From contig OZ022240.1 in NCBI GenBank assembly GCA_963978895.1, positions 2,492,354-2,556,353 of the forward strand: 64,000 nucleotides of DNA, given 5' to 3'. Shown here piece by piece: positions 37,455 to 50,325 of this stretch. This DNA comes from Erpobdella octoculata. Lineage: Eukaryota; Annelida; Clitellata; Hirudinida; Erpobdellidae. Position 1 is the stretch's first letter; each line of letters opens with the position of its first letter. The position numbers and the translations under genes are program-made. The notes beneath the pieces were generated by a model. The model was not told where the DNA came from. It ran no database searches and saw only the letters and a program-made list of their open reading frames with translations.

Positions 37455-39583
37455 ATGCCTTATGCAAACCAGCCTCAGGTAACCATAACCGACCTTAACG
37501 ATGAGAATGTGAAGTTCATTTTGGAAGATACTGACATGAAGTATAAAATTAGTTAATTTAATGTTATGACATAAAACTCGTGTTTTCTTTTAATTGTTCG
37601 ATGGTGTGATACCTGATTACACATAAAGTCAGTTTTTTTGTAGCTCATAATTTTATTTTATCTAAATTTCTCATCCATGCTTAGTTATTCATTAAATATT
37701 TATGTCTTATGATTTTAGTGTCGCGAATGCCATAAGGAGAGTGTGCATCGCTGAAACTCCCACTCTTGGTTTGTTCCTGTGGATCTTCAATTTGTGATGA
37801 AAATAATATCAATGGAGCAGAGCAAATTTTGACTTGCTCTCTCTGATTGAAACAATGCACCTTTATCTCTCTGCTAGTTTAATTTTGTGGGTTTTTGCTT
37901 GAGGCTCTGCACCAGAGTACTGTTTTAAATTTTTGAACAACCCTATATGTACTGTTTCAATGAGAGCCTAAGCGAGTTAATATAATCTAATAATTGCTTG
38001 GTCTGCTCCAATTATTAAATGATACTTGATGTAGCAATCTTATTTTTATATAAACTATATGATGATTATGTAAATATTATGCTGAATTCACTTTTGTATA
38101 TAAATGTTTATGTTTTCGTTATTTATAATTAATCATTAAATTGACCACTGCAGCAATAGATTGGATACAGTTGGAATCTAACTCGTCAGTGTTGTGCGAT
38201 GAATTCATTGCCCACAGGATCGGGCTCATCCCACTCACATCAGATGATGTCGTAGAAAAGATGCAGTATCCCAGGGTATGTTTCATTGTGGTTTGTAGTC
38301 CTTTTAGCTCGCTATTATACAAATATATATATATAACTGGTACATAATTTGGTATTTATTTCTGTCACTTCAAATAACTTTTTTGACCAACAACAGAACC
38401 AGGAAATCTGACAAGCTGGCATTTGAAAGTTTGTTTTCCAAATTGCCGGCAGCATAGACAATAATGTTTTCAACGATTCTGAAAGCTTCAAAGCATTTCT
38501 ATTTTGTTCAAAATTTTTTTTATCAAATTTCATTCAGGACTGCTCCTGCCAGGAATTCTGTCCCGACTGCGCGGTCGAGTTCACCTTGGACGTCCGATGC
38601 ACAGACGACCAGACCAAACACGTCCACACGGGCCATCTCATCAGCAGTAATCCCAAAGTTGTTCCAGTAAATAATTTCCTTTGTTTTATTTTAATTTAAT
38701 TTAACAATAAATATTTTGGACATCAAGGTACTTGATCCATAGCATGTCGGAAGTTATTTAAACTTTTATCAATATATTAGCGATGTTTCAAGGAACTAAG
38801 TAACAAGTGCTGTTGTTTAGAACTGAGGTTATAAATAAAACCTCTGTACACATTGTTTTTTTTTTATTTACAATTTTTTGTTCATGCAAACAGGCCACCA
38901 CAAGACACAGAGAAGAAGAAGGAGATTATGGCGAGAGTGATGGTAACATTTTGAAATATTTATTTATATTGTTTTAGATTTTGTTGGTTTTCATGTTGTC
39001 ACCCTTTTATTCTACACACTCTAGAGATCTTGATCGTAAAACTTCGAAAAGGCCAAGAGTTGAAACTAAAGGCAGTGGCTAGGAAAGGAATAGCAAAGGA
39101 ACATGCCAAATGGAATCCAACTGCGGGCGTTTCTTACGAATACGACCCGGACAATGCCCTGAGGCACACCATCTATCCGAAACCGGAAGAATGGTAAGTT
39201 TAAATGTATTGAATAAAATATTTGACCTGCCAGTGTGGACATCGTTCTTACCATTTGTCACTTTAACGTACGTTTCAGGCCGAAGAGCGAATTCTCGGAG
39301 TTGCCGGACGACCAATGTAAGTACTACCGATGTCGTAAGTTCTTGTACGAGAAAAAAATCTGACTATTAATTTTTAAAATAAAATAACATTTTCGTTACA
39401 GTCGAAGCTCCGTACGACTTCATGGCGACGCCGAGGAAATTCTTCATGAACGTCGAGTCGTGTGGATCGCTGAGGCCGGAAAACATCGTCCTCTCCTCGC
39501 TCAGCGTCCTCAAGAAGAAACTCAGCGACCTGCAGACACAACTGAGCCACGAAATACAAGGAGACGAAATTGCGTTCCAGTAA
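37455..39583 (+). CDS. POLR2C: RNA polymerase II subunit RPB3
   Basis: Core Pol II assembly subunit, which pairs with RPB11 as the eukaryotic alpha-like dimer. Exons: 37455-37540, 37719-37768, 38154-38275, 38538-38666, 38894-38942, 39025-39193, 39279-39316, 39402-39583. They join in phase to 274 aa (human 275). The start [20 protein letters not shown] matches the family N-terminus. All four zinc-binding cysteines are present in [11 protein letters not shown] (exon 4). The dimerisation end is strongly conserved ([31 protein letters not shown]). The linker exon 38894-38942 ([16 protein letters not shown]) is the least conserved part, as is usual. It is divergent from DHX37 and convergent with BRD8. 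Confidence 0.98.
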
Positions 39584-40729
39584 TTTTATTGTGTTGTGAA
39601 GTACTGATGATGATAGTGGAAGGGGACATCGATGGATCGTGCTGTGTTTTTAGCTGATATACCTGGCTTGTAGGATGCATAAAAAGGACGCTTTCTGTCA
39701 AGTTATTTGCTAATAAGATGTGTAAAAAGTCGTAAAACGCTGATGTTTTTAAACTCACTTTTGGAAACGTGTTTCATGTAGACATCTATACTTTAAAATA
39801 ATACTTTTAATATATAATTTCTTGAAAAAGACAAGTTATTATACACTATTTTGTTGGTTTTTTTTTGGTTATTAAATTCTGCATTGTTTGGCTGATAGAT
39901 AGCACATTTGTCCTTAGCTCTTGTATTGATATTTTAAAGATATCTTACATTAGATTGGCATTTTCTTTGGAAAAGTCATAGATTGAGAAACATTCTGTGG
40001 TTACCTTTTCGAATGTACACTTGTGTTTAGTTATTCATGCTTGACTGCATGACTTCAATCTAATAATACCTATAACTCTTTTAACTGAAGCTAAAAAGGT
40101 ACTTAACTGTAAAGCGACAATAGAAATGCATCCTTGGCTCCAGCTGGAAAGCAGTTATAGCAGCACCAGGGATGGGATAGAACTAGGCAGACGGTTTTGC
40201 GAATACGGACTGCCAAATGAAAACAAGTTTTGAATCTGTTGAATCTGACTGAGTAAAAATCAGTGGGTTGCTAAATACAAGGCAATCAATACAGTTGAAA
40301 GCTTTAGATAAAGGCTGTAAAGTAGATTCAGGTAAACAATACTAAAGAAATAAAGGCTGATGTTTCCACTACCTACTCTGGCCGGGATTACTATATAAGT
40401 AGTCCTCCATCCTCCAATTAGTCCTCCTCCAACACATAAGATGTCATTATAATTATGTTTTCTTTATTGATTATTTAATAACATTTAATTTTGACATATA
40501 TTTAATAACAAAACAAAAGCCTTGTACAAACATGATATAAGAAAGAAACAAACAAAAATAACATGCCACAGTCAACAGAAATACAAATTCACCGCACGAC
40601 TGACTGAGGAGCAACAGTACGTTGAGTCCGACTCGATGACACAGTTCTTGCCAATTTGTCTTGCATACTAATGGTAGTCAATGAAGTTGAATGGCGATCC
40701 ATATTTACAGAGGAAAAAGAGCCGATAAT
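39584..40729. other. convergent 3' region RPB3/BRD8
   Basis: 1.15 kb between the RPB3 and BRD8 stop codons, holding both 3' untranslated regions. TTTATT at 40463-40468 is a possible BRD8 poly(A) signal. No gene was seen. Confidence 0.6.
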
Positions 40730-43700
40730 TTACTTTCTTCTTTTCGGTATCGGAGGAGTGTTAGCTGACTCCATCTCCGATATTTTTCGTTTCCGCGAAT
40801 CTTCTTCCTGTAGTTTTAAATTAAAAAAAAAGAATGAAAAAGAACATTTTTTGATAGAAAAAAAGATACAATTGCATTTTACGGAATAAAAAAATAATTT
40901 TATCTATAACATTTTATTTAAGCTTCTGCGTCCCGTTATTTTTTTGGAACGATACGATACGATACGATTTCTGAAATTTGCCCCGAATTAAACGATACGA
41001 TACGAGACGCTTCGAACAATAACGATATCGATACGATACGATTTCGGGATCTCGACTGAAGCGGAAATTTTGCCTAGAGATAACATAGAATGATGAACTA
41101 TACGCGACAGACAATATTAATAACTACATTAAAAAAATTCATTGAAAAAAAATATATAAATATTAAAAAATTTCAAAATTTATAAAAATTTCAAAATTTA
41201 TAAAAATTTCAAAATTTATAAAAATTTCAAAATTTATAAAAATTTCAAAATTTATAAAAATTTACCAAATTTAATTTTTTTTTACAACTTGAAATAAGTT
41301 TCATTTGTTTAGTTTCGGTACATCTATTTGTCTAAATTTAGACTCTAAATAAAACGCTACCGCCGATAGAAAGTATTTATTTACTTTATTTAGTGACGCG
41401 GCATGATAATGATGACAAACACGAGAAAGTGCCTCTATGCAAGAATTAAAAAAGTGAATAAACCCAGCGTGTTTATTTATAGGCGATGGCGAATTCGGTT
41501 AGCAATAGCAAGAAAGAAGCTGAGAAAGTTTCGAATTCCAGCTGCAGACGATACGGGCTACGGCACTGTCGTGCAGACTACAGGTGGCACACACATACTC
41601 ACACACAACCAAGAATATCATCGAGATTATAAAGATATATCTTAGATGAGCTACTATTACGGATATCGAAACACTAAAATAATCATTCCAATTCTATGTA
41701 ATAAATTTAAAAAAATAAGTTTATCAAACGGACTAAACCAAAACATAAACATAGAATGATCATTACTATTACATTACTCATTATTCTCATTAATAATAAT
41801 AGTCATCGATGTCAGCGAGTACGATTGCCTTGTAGGGCTTGTAGTATCAGTAGTATGCAGAGCTCGACTAGCAGCCTAAGAGGAGCGTGGCTTTTTTGCT
41901 GCCGGTTCCCAGACTAAAAATAGTAAATAATGGGGCTACAGGCTGTCTGGAAAACCGAATTTAAAGTGCGGATGATAATAGTTATAAACTTCTGTCAATA
42001 GATAGATTAATTAATCAATGTTGATGAATCAATTGCAAATATTCACAGTTGTGACAATCGTTAATTAAATATGTATGACTTTCGTTATTTATTGGAAAAT
42101 ATTTTTAAAAAATCCCAATATTTTTCGGGATTTTAATCGAGAATGAAATTTTAAGTATCGCCAATTAATATCGATACGAGACTTCTTCCGCAGGCTGTAT
42201 CGTTTCAATGGTGATACGGGAATCCCGTATCGTTTTGAAATCTCGATTGAATTCGAGATAACGATATCGGGACGCAGATGCTTAATTTTATTAATTCATT
42301 ATTACGCTTTTAAAGACATTTCACTCTTTTCATTCTTCAAGACTTGTTTTGCTCAAAGGCATGTGCTAAATTATAATTATGTTAATAAACTACTGAATAT
42401 GCAAATGTTAGTAAAAAAATACATACAAAAATAAGCCGCTATTACAACGAACCTTGTCACTGATACCGGCGTCAGATCTCCGCAAAGTTCGTAGGAGTTT
42501 CGGCTCACTCCTCATCATCATTTGTGTACTGACAAACTGCTGTGGAAATGAATAAAACATTAATATCATGAATATTAATTGACTTGGAACAATTAATATT
42601 TACTATTTATAGAGACATTATTATACTCATATATTATCATCTAATTATTATAAGAGTATATTATGAATCGAAATAATACAAATTATTATAAAAATATGTA
42701 ATTATTAACAAAAAATTACCCCGATCTGTGCCATGGCGTCCTGGTACATGACCCTGGCCATCTTGTGGACGTCGTGGGACGAGTGGTTGTACATGATCGC
42801 ATTCGTAAACATCAGCATCATGTCTCTTTGAAACTCTCTCGTCGTCCTGATGACCCCGATGTCGATGTTCTTGCGTATTAGGTTCAGATCCATCGGCCTG
42901 TCGGAAAGAAAGCAAAAACACTCTTGATGAACGTTATGACGGTTAAGAAATTAGACCATGAGCTGAGATAAGATAATTGCATGGTTGATAAATTACATTA
43001 GCAAATTAATGAATGATTAAATTTGTAACTTGCAATTTTATAAACATTCATAAATAAATTAACCATCGGGTAAACTTATTTATAATATCGGCTGATTATA
43101 ATTATGTTAATAAACTACTGAATATGCAAATCATCAGACAATCACCAACTTGAATATGATGTTATGATACCCGGGTGCAATGTCCTCGGTAACGGAATGC
43201 ATGAAGATGTTCGCAAATCTGTAATCAATTTAATAATTTAAATTTTCAACAACAAACAGTACACTTGCATTACAAACTACATTACAATTCTATAAAACTA
43301 GCACAAGTGCATTACAAAGTACATTACAATTCTAGATAACTAGCATGCATGCTTTACAAATTACATTACAATTCTAGATAACTAGCATGCATGCTTTACA
43401 AATTACATTACAATTCTAGATATCTAGCATGCGTACGCGCATTACAGCGGGACGACCAAACAATTTAATATTTCTCAATGATAAATAATTACAACCGCTT
43501 TTACTCACTTGTGATTGGCGATGGCCCTCCAGACGAGCATGATCGATTTTTTCCAGACTTTGTGAGTTCTCTCGTCTTCCGTGTCGCTGCTTTTAAGGGT
43601 GAAAACACGTGGAATGTCATCATCGATAATTATTTTTTTTGTAAATTTAATTCTAATCATAGAATCGGTGGGAGAAAATTACGAACGAGGTAGTTTTAAA

Positions 43701-46700
43701 GAAACTCACAGTTTGTTCTCATGATATCATCATCGATAATTATTTTTTTTTAAATTTAATTCTAATCATAGAATCAGTGGGAGTAAATTACAAACGAGGT
43801 AGTTTTAAAGAAAGTTACAGTTTGTTCTCATGATATCAACTGTTTAATAATAATAATAATCTCAAGAAAATTTTAAATTTACAGTACGAGACATTCTCCG
43901 ACAATCTGATCAATCTGAAGAGCTACGACAATTACGGCATTATTGTAAAATTGCCGACAAGTCTCATAAGAATCAGTAATAAATAATATTAATAATCACT
44001 GACAACCCAACTGAACCCAAGATTCAACAAACAGCAAAAAAGGACAAACTTGCAAACTGAGGCAGGACTGTTCGGCACGGATTCGCTGAGATCGAGTTTC
44101 GATTTCAAGAACGAACCCGAAGACTTGACCGACTCGTCCAGGTTCTTTCCTTCGTCTTCGTCGGAACTGCCGGCTTTGCTGCTCAGCTCGGATTCTTTAC
44201 CGCCTTCCTCTTTGATGGTTGACGTCTTACGAACCAATGAAACAAAGCGACAATATAATAAATAAACGACTTTGTTTGTTTAACACAGGACACCCTTAAA
44301 TCGTGAACTGATATATATACTGATATCTGTATGAAAGACAATGTGTGTTTGTTTGTTCTCTTATCACTTCCGATGCGCTGGAACAATCTAAACAAAATTT
44401 GGTAAATAGGTAGCCCTCATAGTATGAGAATTTCGACTCTGGGGTACCCAAAATTAGGGTAAAGACTAGAGAAAAACCCCGAGTAACCCTGTTAGCATCT
44501 TACAGTTCATATAAACCATTTCGATATCAATATAATGTTTCTCGAATTTTGTACAATAACCTTGAAAACGTATATCATATAATGTATGCAAATAAATGCA
44601 TATACAAACCTTAGGTGCCCTACTGTACGTTAACCTTTTCTTTGTTTCTCTCTTTCTGTTTCTAGAAGAAGATGGCGCTTTAGACGCTTGTTGACCTTTG
44701 ACTTTCGAGGCCGAACCTTCAAAGCCACCGGCGGCCGAAGAAGTTTCAGTATAATCGACTTCGGTTTTTCCACAACTTCCGGATTTACTTTCATTAGCAT
44801 CGACGGTTGCGCCGGGTTCAGTTTCAACCGACTCGTGTGTTTTTGGCTCCTGAAAAAAAAAACCATCAGCTAACATTTTACAACAACCTTCTCTAGCACA
44901 TTTCAGAGACACGCGTGTCAACTCCACCTTGCTTTTGCAAGTCATTCCCAAGTCTGGAAAAAGGAGAAGGGAAAAGTACTTAGGTGCTTCCTACATACAG
45001 CCATTTCAGTCTTAAAACACCTGGTGTAAAGGACTATAAACTATTTAAAAAAAAAAAAGACATGTGTTTCATCACTTCTACGGCTTACCTCAATAGCTGC
45101 GACTTCAACTTGAGCCCCAGTGCTGCACTCGTCTTCGGGAATGACTTCCATATTTTCCGACTCTTCGACTTTTTCCACGAGGACGCCTTCGCATGGAGCA
45201 CTTGCCACGCTACGATCATCTTCTTCTTCTTCGGCTGCTGCGGGCTCGTTATCGCTGTCTTTCTCGACGGTTTTACCTTCCGTAACCTCTCCGTAGAATT
45301 CTTCCACTTCTTTGGCAATCTCTTCCTCCATCGGCTCTCTCCCGACGTCGTCCTCCTCCTCCTCCCTGGTCTCTTCGACCACTTCCTCCGTGGATATGAC
45401 GATGTCGTGCGTCGTTTCGATTGAGATTATTTCGTTCATCGCGTCCAAATTTCTTTCACTAGACGCCATCATCATCATTCCATCATCTTTTTCCACTTCT
45501 CCTGCTTCTTCTTCTTTGACTGCTGGCTCTATGCAGGGCAGAACCAAAGATTCTTCCATCTGTTCTAAAGCGGTTGTTGTTATTTCTGGAACGGCATCGT
45601 CACCGATGCCGTTGTAGTCTTCGTCTTCGGGCAGTGGAACTTCTGCCATTTCCAGTACTTCTTGAATCTTGGTGCTTTCTGTCAGACGAGAAAATGAACG
45701 TTGGAGATTTAAAAACGAAAAATAAAAATTCGTTTTCAAATAAAGAACTTTTTTTGAAACGCCATCTTTTAAATTCAATCAATCAATCCAAGCAAGAAAT
45801 TCCACAAACCCTCACTCGTTTCGGATTTGACTTCGACTTTCATCTCCGTCACGACAGCCTGGTTTTCCGCACTTTCCGAAGCCTGCAGTCCGAGAGACGT
45901 GTCGGCGGGTTCGCCCGCTCCGGCATCGACGAACTCCTTTTAAAGAAATTTGAACTAAATCAACCTTATAGAATAATAAATAATGAACACGATTTTGATT
46001 TTACTTCCATTTAAAAAAAACAACAATTATTTAAACTACAAAATAAAAATAATTTACATATAGTTTTCTCTTTTAAAACTCGAACCCCATCGGGTGCCTA
46101 CTCTGATAAAAGCATTTTCACTGACCTGCTTAACCTGAACCTCAGCTGCATCCATTTCGCCGACGGTGCATTCCGCCAACGAGGCCAGATTGTCGACGTG
46201 AGAAGACGATGTCGACTGGGAAAGCTGGTCGTCGTTTTGGGAAGTCGAGTCTGCCACTGTGCCTTGCTCTTGGTCGGAGTCCTGAGGAAGAGTATAGATG
46301 AATATTTGTATTGCGATGAATCAGTTGAATTTATTATAAAATTAAATTTATAAACAGAGGCTGTTTGTTAGAGGTTTATAAACAGAAATTGTTTGTTAGA
46401 GGTTGAATTTCCCTAAAAACTTTCAACTGCCTAAAACAACTTGATCTCACAATCACCTGCAGTCATCAAGCAACTGATGTTTCTGCCCGGAGCTAAATGC
46501 TGCTTAGCGTTAAAATGACATGCAATCACAGATGAAATTCAATAAACGACAATGCGTCGCACGATGAAAGTAACGTGAATTTTCCGCACTCACGTGAGCA
46601 GACGTTGACATCGTCTCTGAAACGTGTTCGCGTCGTGATGTTTCGCCCTTTAACGGACTGCTGAGGGTTTTATGAACTGAAAAGTTTAATTTTACAAATT

Positions 46701-49700
46701 TAAATAATAAATATACTTATGCATAATACTTCATTAAATGACAAAATCGTTAAGTACAATCTCGTATATACTCAGAGGGTTGTTTACAAAATAACAATAA
46801 GACATGAAAGTCTTCTGCACATTAACTTGATTGCAGTATATAATATGTCGGAGAGATTTCAAACCTAACCATTTGACAACCGGTTTTATTAATATTATTA
46901 AATATAAATAAACGTTTATAAAAAAAATTACCCGATTAAATTTTTTTAATTGGTGCCATAAAAAAACAACAGTAAAAATGACAAACCGTGATCTCTTCCT
47001 TGTTCTTCGAGAAGTTTTCTGGCCTCCAAAGCTGCCACTTTCTCTCTTGAATAATAATAATAATAATAATTAAAATATGAATTAATAACATTAAAATCAC
47101 TCAAATAAACTTGATGAGCTTTACCTCTCCCGGTCATAAACAAATAAAAAAAAAACCGACACTAACGGTAAAGAAAAATACAGATGTTGCAAATAATAAA
47201 AATATAGTCCCAGACATCATTAGTATTTGTTTTTGTAGATAACTAAGATTAATACACATTGTTGAAAAAGTATACAAATACTGAACAATTGAAATAAGTC
47301 CCATTCAATAAGCAATAGACCAGCAGTTAAGTTATTCTGCTTAAAGTGCAATGACTAAAAACTACATCAGGGTTAAATAAAAACTATCCAATCAATCCCA
47401 TAACAAATGTGAACTATCATCATAACCATCACAATCATCATCGTCATCATAATTATCAATATCTTAAAACACCCATGTCTTTCAAGCTAAAAAAGATCTT
47501 GGCTCGCCAATCATTATGTATTCAGAACAAATTTATACTTAGATGCCAAGTCTGTAAGATTCACCTTTAGTGTCCTTAAGACTATTTCCGTTACACATGA
47601 TTTATTTATTAAAAAAAAACAAGTTCAGTAAAAATCCTCTGGAGCAGCTGCTAAAAGCAATGAACACTTTTTGTCCGAAACAGAATATCCGGCCTAGAGT
47701 AGCTTGCTCCCGAAGAGCAGACAGCTACGAGAAGTGGACACTTTTTCTCTTCCCCGAGGGTGTCGGCTCTTCTGGATTATTTTTACTGTATATATTTAAG
47801 CGATTGTAAACAAATGAGATTAAAAATGATAAAAGAAATCGTCTGACGCTTGCAGTCGTTGCCACGTCTCCTTCATCCTGTCATCCATCTGCCCGGATTT
47901 AATCAGCTCCAGTTCTTTTTTCAACTGCCTGCAAATGGAATTATACAAATAACCGATTGACGGGGAACACTAAAAATGAAATTTTAAATCTCAAAGAGAA
48001 TAATATATTTTTAAAACCAACTAAACAGTTCGATATTTTTTAAAAATTGATTACAAATTGCTTTAAAATAACTCAGAAATCATTTATAAATCCCTTTGTA
48101 ATAAATAACAACAATATTAACAACCAAAACTCTTAATAACAACTAAATACAGTAAACGTCCTGCAGAGCTGACACCCTCATAGAAGAGCAAAAGCGTTCG
48201 CTTCTCGTGTCTGTCCGTTCCCCGGGGACAAGCTACCATAAGCCGGACACAGATTAAGAAATTCCGTTCCGAACAAAAGTGTCCGTTGCTCTTAGTAGCC
48301 GCTCTCGAGGGTGCCGCTGTAGAGAGCTTTTACTGCACGTCCATATCACTAACTTGTATTTTTCGGCTAATTCGACAATGATCGTCTTCAGTTCCTCGAT
48401 CCTTTCGGTGGTCAGCTTCCTGACGATTACGTCTCCCGGAGTGTCCGCCAGATCTCTTTCTCCTCTTTTCCTCCTGTAAGAATATCCATATACACTATTT
48501 TATTGTGAATAAAACAAACAAATAAATTACAATAAATCAAATAAATTGCATTTAATTATGGATTTTCTCATTAATTAAAATAAAAAATTTCATTATTTAA
48601 TTTTAATTAACAAGTTAATTAGATCTCCATTCAAGCAAACTAACGGTACCATCCAATTAAATCAATTAACACAAGCTAGCTCTATCCAATTAAATTAATT
48701 AACACAAGCTAGCTCTATCCAATTAAATTCATTATAACAAACATCTAATAGAATTAGTAGCTGAATTACCGAGGAGTTTCCACTTTTTCAAGAAGTTCTT
48801 CATACTGACGAGCACAGTTCTGAAGTCAATTGAGGTTAATGTTAAGCCGTTCGCATACTTTTTCTTATTAATTGATTATTATTTAGAATATACATATAAA
48901 AACAACTAATAGATTAGCCATAAATACGTTAAAAGGTTATCGTAATAAGATTTATGTGAATGAAATAAAAAATTACATGTAAATTAAATAAAAATTCAGA
49001 AAAGACAAGATCTTATCATTCTAGCGCTGAATTTTATTAACCCTGATCTTGAAACTCATACTCATTTAACCAAAAGAAATATGAAAGGTTGAATACAAAT
49101 TAGATAAGTTATTCCAAAAAAAAATTAATTTAATTATATTTTAAAAGGTAATGCAAAAAATTTTTCTAACTATTTGAGAAAACCAATCACTGGGCCTGCC
49201 AAGATCTCCAAATGGTTTGATGCTTCGACTTACTGAAACCCTGAGATGAATAAAATTCAGACTGTGCTTTATATATACAATTAAGATAACCAATGTGATT
49301 TTCTTGATAAATTTCATCATAAACAAGTGAAGCAAAAATTCTTCTTAAAATCACTTAAAAGTGAAAAAAAATCGATCTTAAAATCGATTGCAAAATTTGA
49401 CGACAAACAGATAGACAGACAGACAGACAGTAAAGTTAAGTAAAAGTGTGTAAAATGGAAAACTTAAAAAAAAATCCAACCAATTCTGATCTCCACTCCT
49501 CATCACAGCGCTGGCCAGTGCAAGACGTTCCCTTATTGACCAGGCATCTGTAGGGCCTTTCTTCAATCTCCTACCTAATAATTATTATTAGTTTAATTAA
49601 ATCTTTTTGTTGTAAATAGATTTTATTAAAAATACTACTATTTCTATTACTAGAAATAGCCCATCAAAAATGACGGATTTTTTAAATCTCATTATATATT

Positions 49701-50020
49701 ATTTTTCGATTGCAGCGCACCTCTTTTGATCTTTAGGACTGACAGTATACAATTGCGTAATAACTTTTATTATACGCCTGTGCGCACTAATTTTAGCAAC
49801 CGCTGACCACCGCGGCCGCCGCGTTATGCGAAATTGCTAACATACATACATACATACAGACATAGGAAATTATGTATGTTGATAAAATAAATATAAACAA
49901 ATTGTATACAAAAACAAACATGAGTTTTTAAAAGTCGTGAGACAGTGTCTGTCGATATACCTATTCTCTAATTAAAACAAATAATTAAAAAATTAACAAA
50001 ATACCTGTGACATCTCCCAT
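40730..50020 (-). CDS. BRD8: bromodomain protein BRD8 (NuA4/TIP60 subunit)
   Basis: Chromatin reader subunit of the TIP60/NuA4 acetyltransferase complex. Exons (descending): 50020-50005, 49574-49481, 49240-49171, 48819-48770, 48473-48354, 47928-47848, 47045-46987, 46676-46594, 46281-46126, 45936-45816, 45678-45089, 44849-44610, 44225-44050, 43589-43509, 43218-43150, 42897-42720, 42539-42453, 40807-40730. All phases agree and give 782 aa. The N-terminal BRD8 signature is clear (WSIRERLALASAVMRSGDQN, then SVSRSIKPFG...PSDWFSQ, about 16-58), followed by a charged coiled coil (about 70-160). An acidic Glu-rich exon covers about 284-480. A single bromodomain lies at about 630-725, with APGYHNI, PMDL and the acetyl-lysine Asn in IMYNHSS. 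The end is a basic PPIPKRRK tail. The 16-nt first exon fits phase but is the least certain. Two acceptors (43589, 42539) are NAGNAG type. Confidence 0.95.
40922..42281. mobile_element. 1.36-kb TTAA-flanked element in BRD8 intron
   Basis: TTAA at 40918-40921 and again at 42282-42285 bracket ends GCTTCTGCGTCCCG and CGGGACGCAGATGC, which are 14-bp inverted repeats with one mismatch. Both ends share CGATACGATAC-rich subterminal DNA. A 173-bp relative lies at 25948-26120. The interior has an 18-bp TTTCAAAATTTATAAAAA tandem repeat (41164-41265) and a 79-codon frame (41403) without transposase features. It is non-autonomous. The TTAA target resembles piggyBac-type elements, but the terminal sequence does not match the classic piggyBac end. 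Confidence 0.6.
43260..43435. repeat. tandem repeat of about 58 bp
   Basis: Three to four copies of a unit with TACATTACAATTCTAGATA and CTAGCATGCATGC, in a BRD8 intron. Confidence 0.85.
43618..43837. repeat. 110-bp tandem duplication beside a BRD8 exon
   Basis: Two copies beginning CATCATCGATAATTATTTTT and ending GTTTGTTCTCATGATAT, in the intron upstream of the exon that starts at 43589. Confidence 0.85.
45009..45058 (+). repeat. 3' end of a poly(A)-tailed retroelement (copy 2)
   Basis: GTCTTAAAACACCTGGTGTA and ACTATAAACTATT followed by an A tail. This is the second copy of the segment at 12955-13014. It lies 30 bp from the end of the large acidic BRD8 exon, antisense to the gene. Confidence 0.55.
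47626..47788. mobile_element. MITE family copy 3 (BRD8 intron)
   Basis: Begins CAGTAAAAATCCTCTGGAGC and ends GGATTATTTTTACTG followed by TA. The inverted ends and the GAGGGTGTCGGCTCTTC stretch relate it to the copies at 30185 and 48150. The interior has diverged. Confidence 0.55.
48150..48335. mobile_element. MITE family copy 2 (BRD8 intron)
   Basis: TACAGTAAACGTCCTGCAGA at the left and CGCTGTAGAGAGCTTTTACTG at the right are inverted, and CACCCTC/GAGGGTG are paired inside. The element stops 19 bp from the end of the exon at 48354. The interior matches the DHX37 intron copy (ATAAGCCGGACACAGATT versus ATAAGCCAGATACGGATT). Confidence 0.7.
48651..48731. repeat. 33-bp tandem repeat, about 2.4 copies
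   Basis: Unit ATCCAATTAAAT-AATTAACACAAGCTAGCTCT, in a BRD8 intron. Confidence 0.85.
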
Positions 50021-50325
50021 TTCAACTTTACTTAATAAAATTATACGAAATCAATCGGCAAATAACAAAAACTCAGCGATCGAGATGCTAAATCAAAACA
50101 ACCTGTTTATCGTTATGGCTGTTAAAAATTTTAATTTATAATTACTTTTAAAAAATTGCATTGATTAAAAAATATTTACACTTAATTAATTTAATTTAAT
50201 ATTTGTAATGCTTAAAAATGTTATTTGTATCTTTTGTTTATAAAGACGATATTCAAACATATTGTTGTTAGTGTGGGCCAACGAAACGCTGATTTATTAA
50301 TAAAGCTTGTACTTCTTGCAGAATT
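50021..50325. promoter_or_regulatory. bidirectional promoter region BRD8/UTP23
   Basis: Only 305 bp separate the BRD8 start codon (minus) from the UTP23 start codon (plus), so both promoters and 5' leaders must share this interval unless BRD8 has another upstream exon. It is AT-rich with no obvious TATA box at a suitable distance. Confidence 0.55.

Noticed and set aside
41403..41645. Transposase fragment inside the TTAA-flanked element
   Set aside because: 79 codons without a DDE/DDD pattern or any family motif I know.
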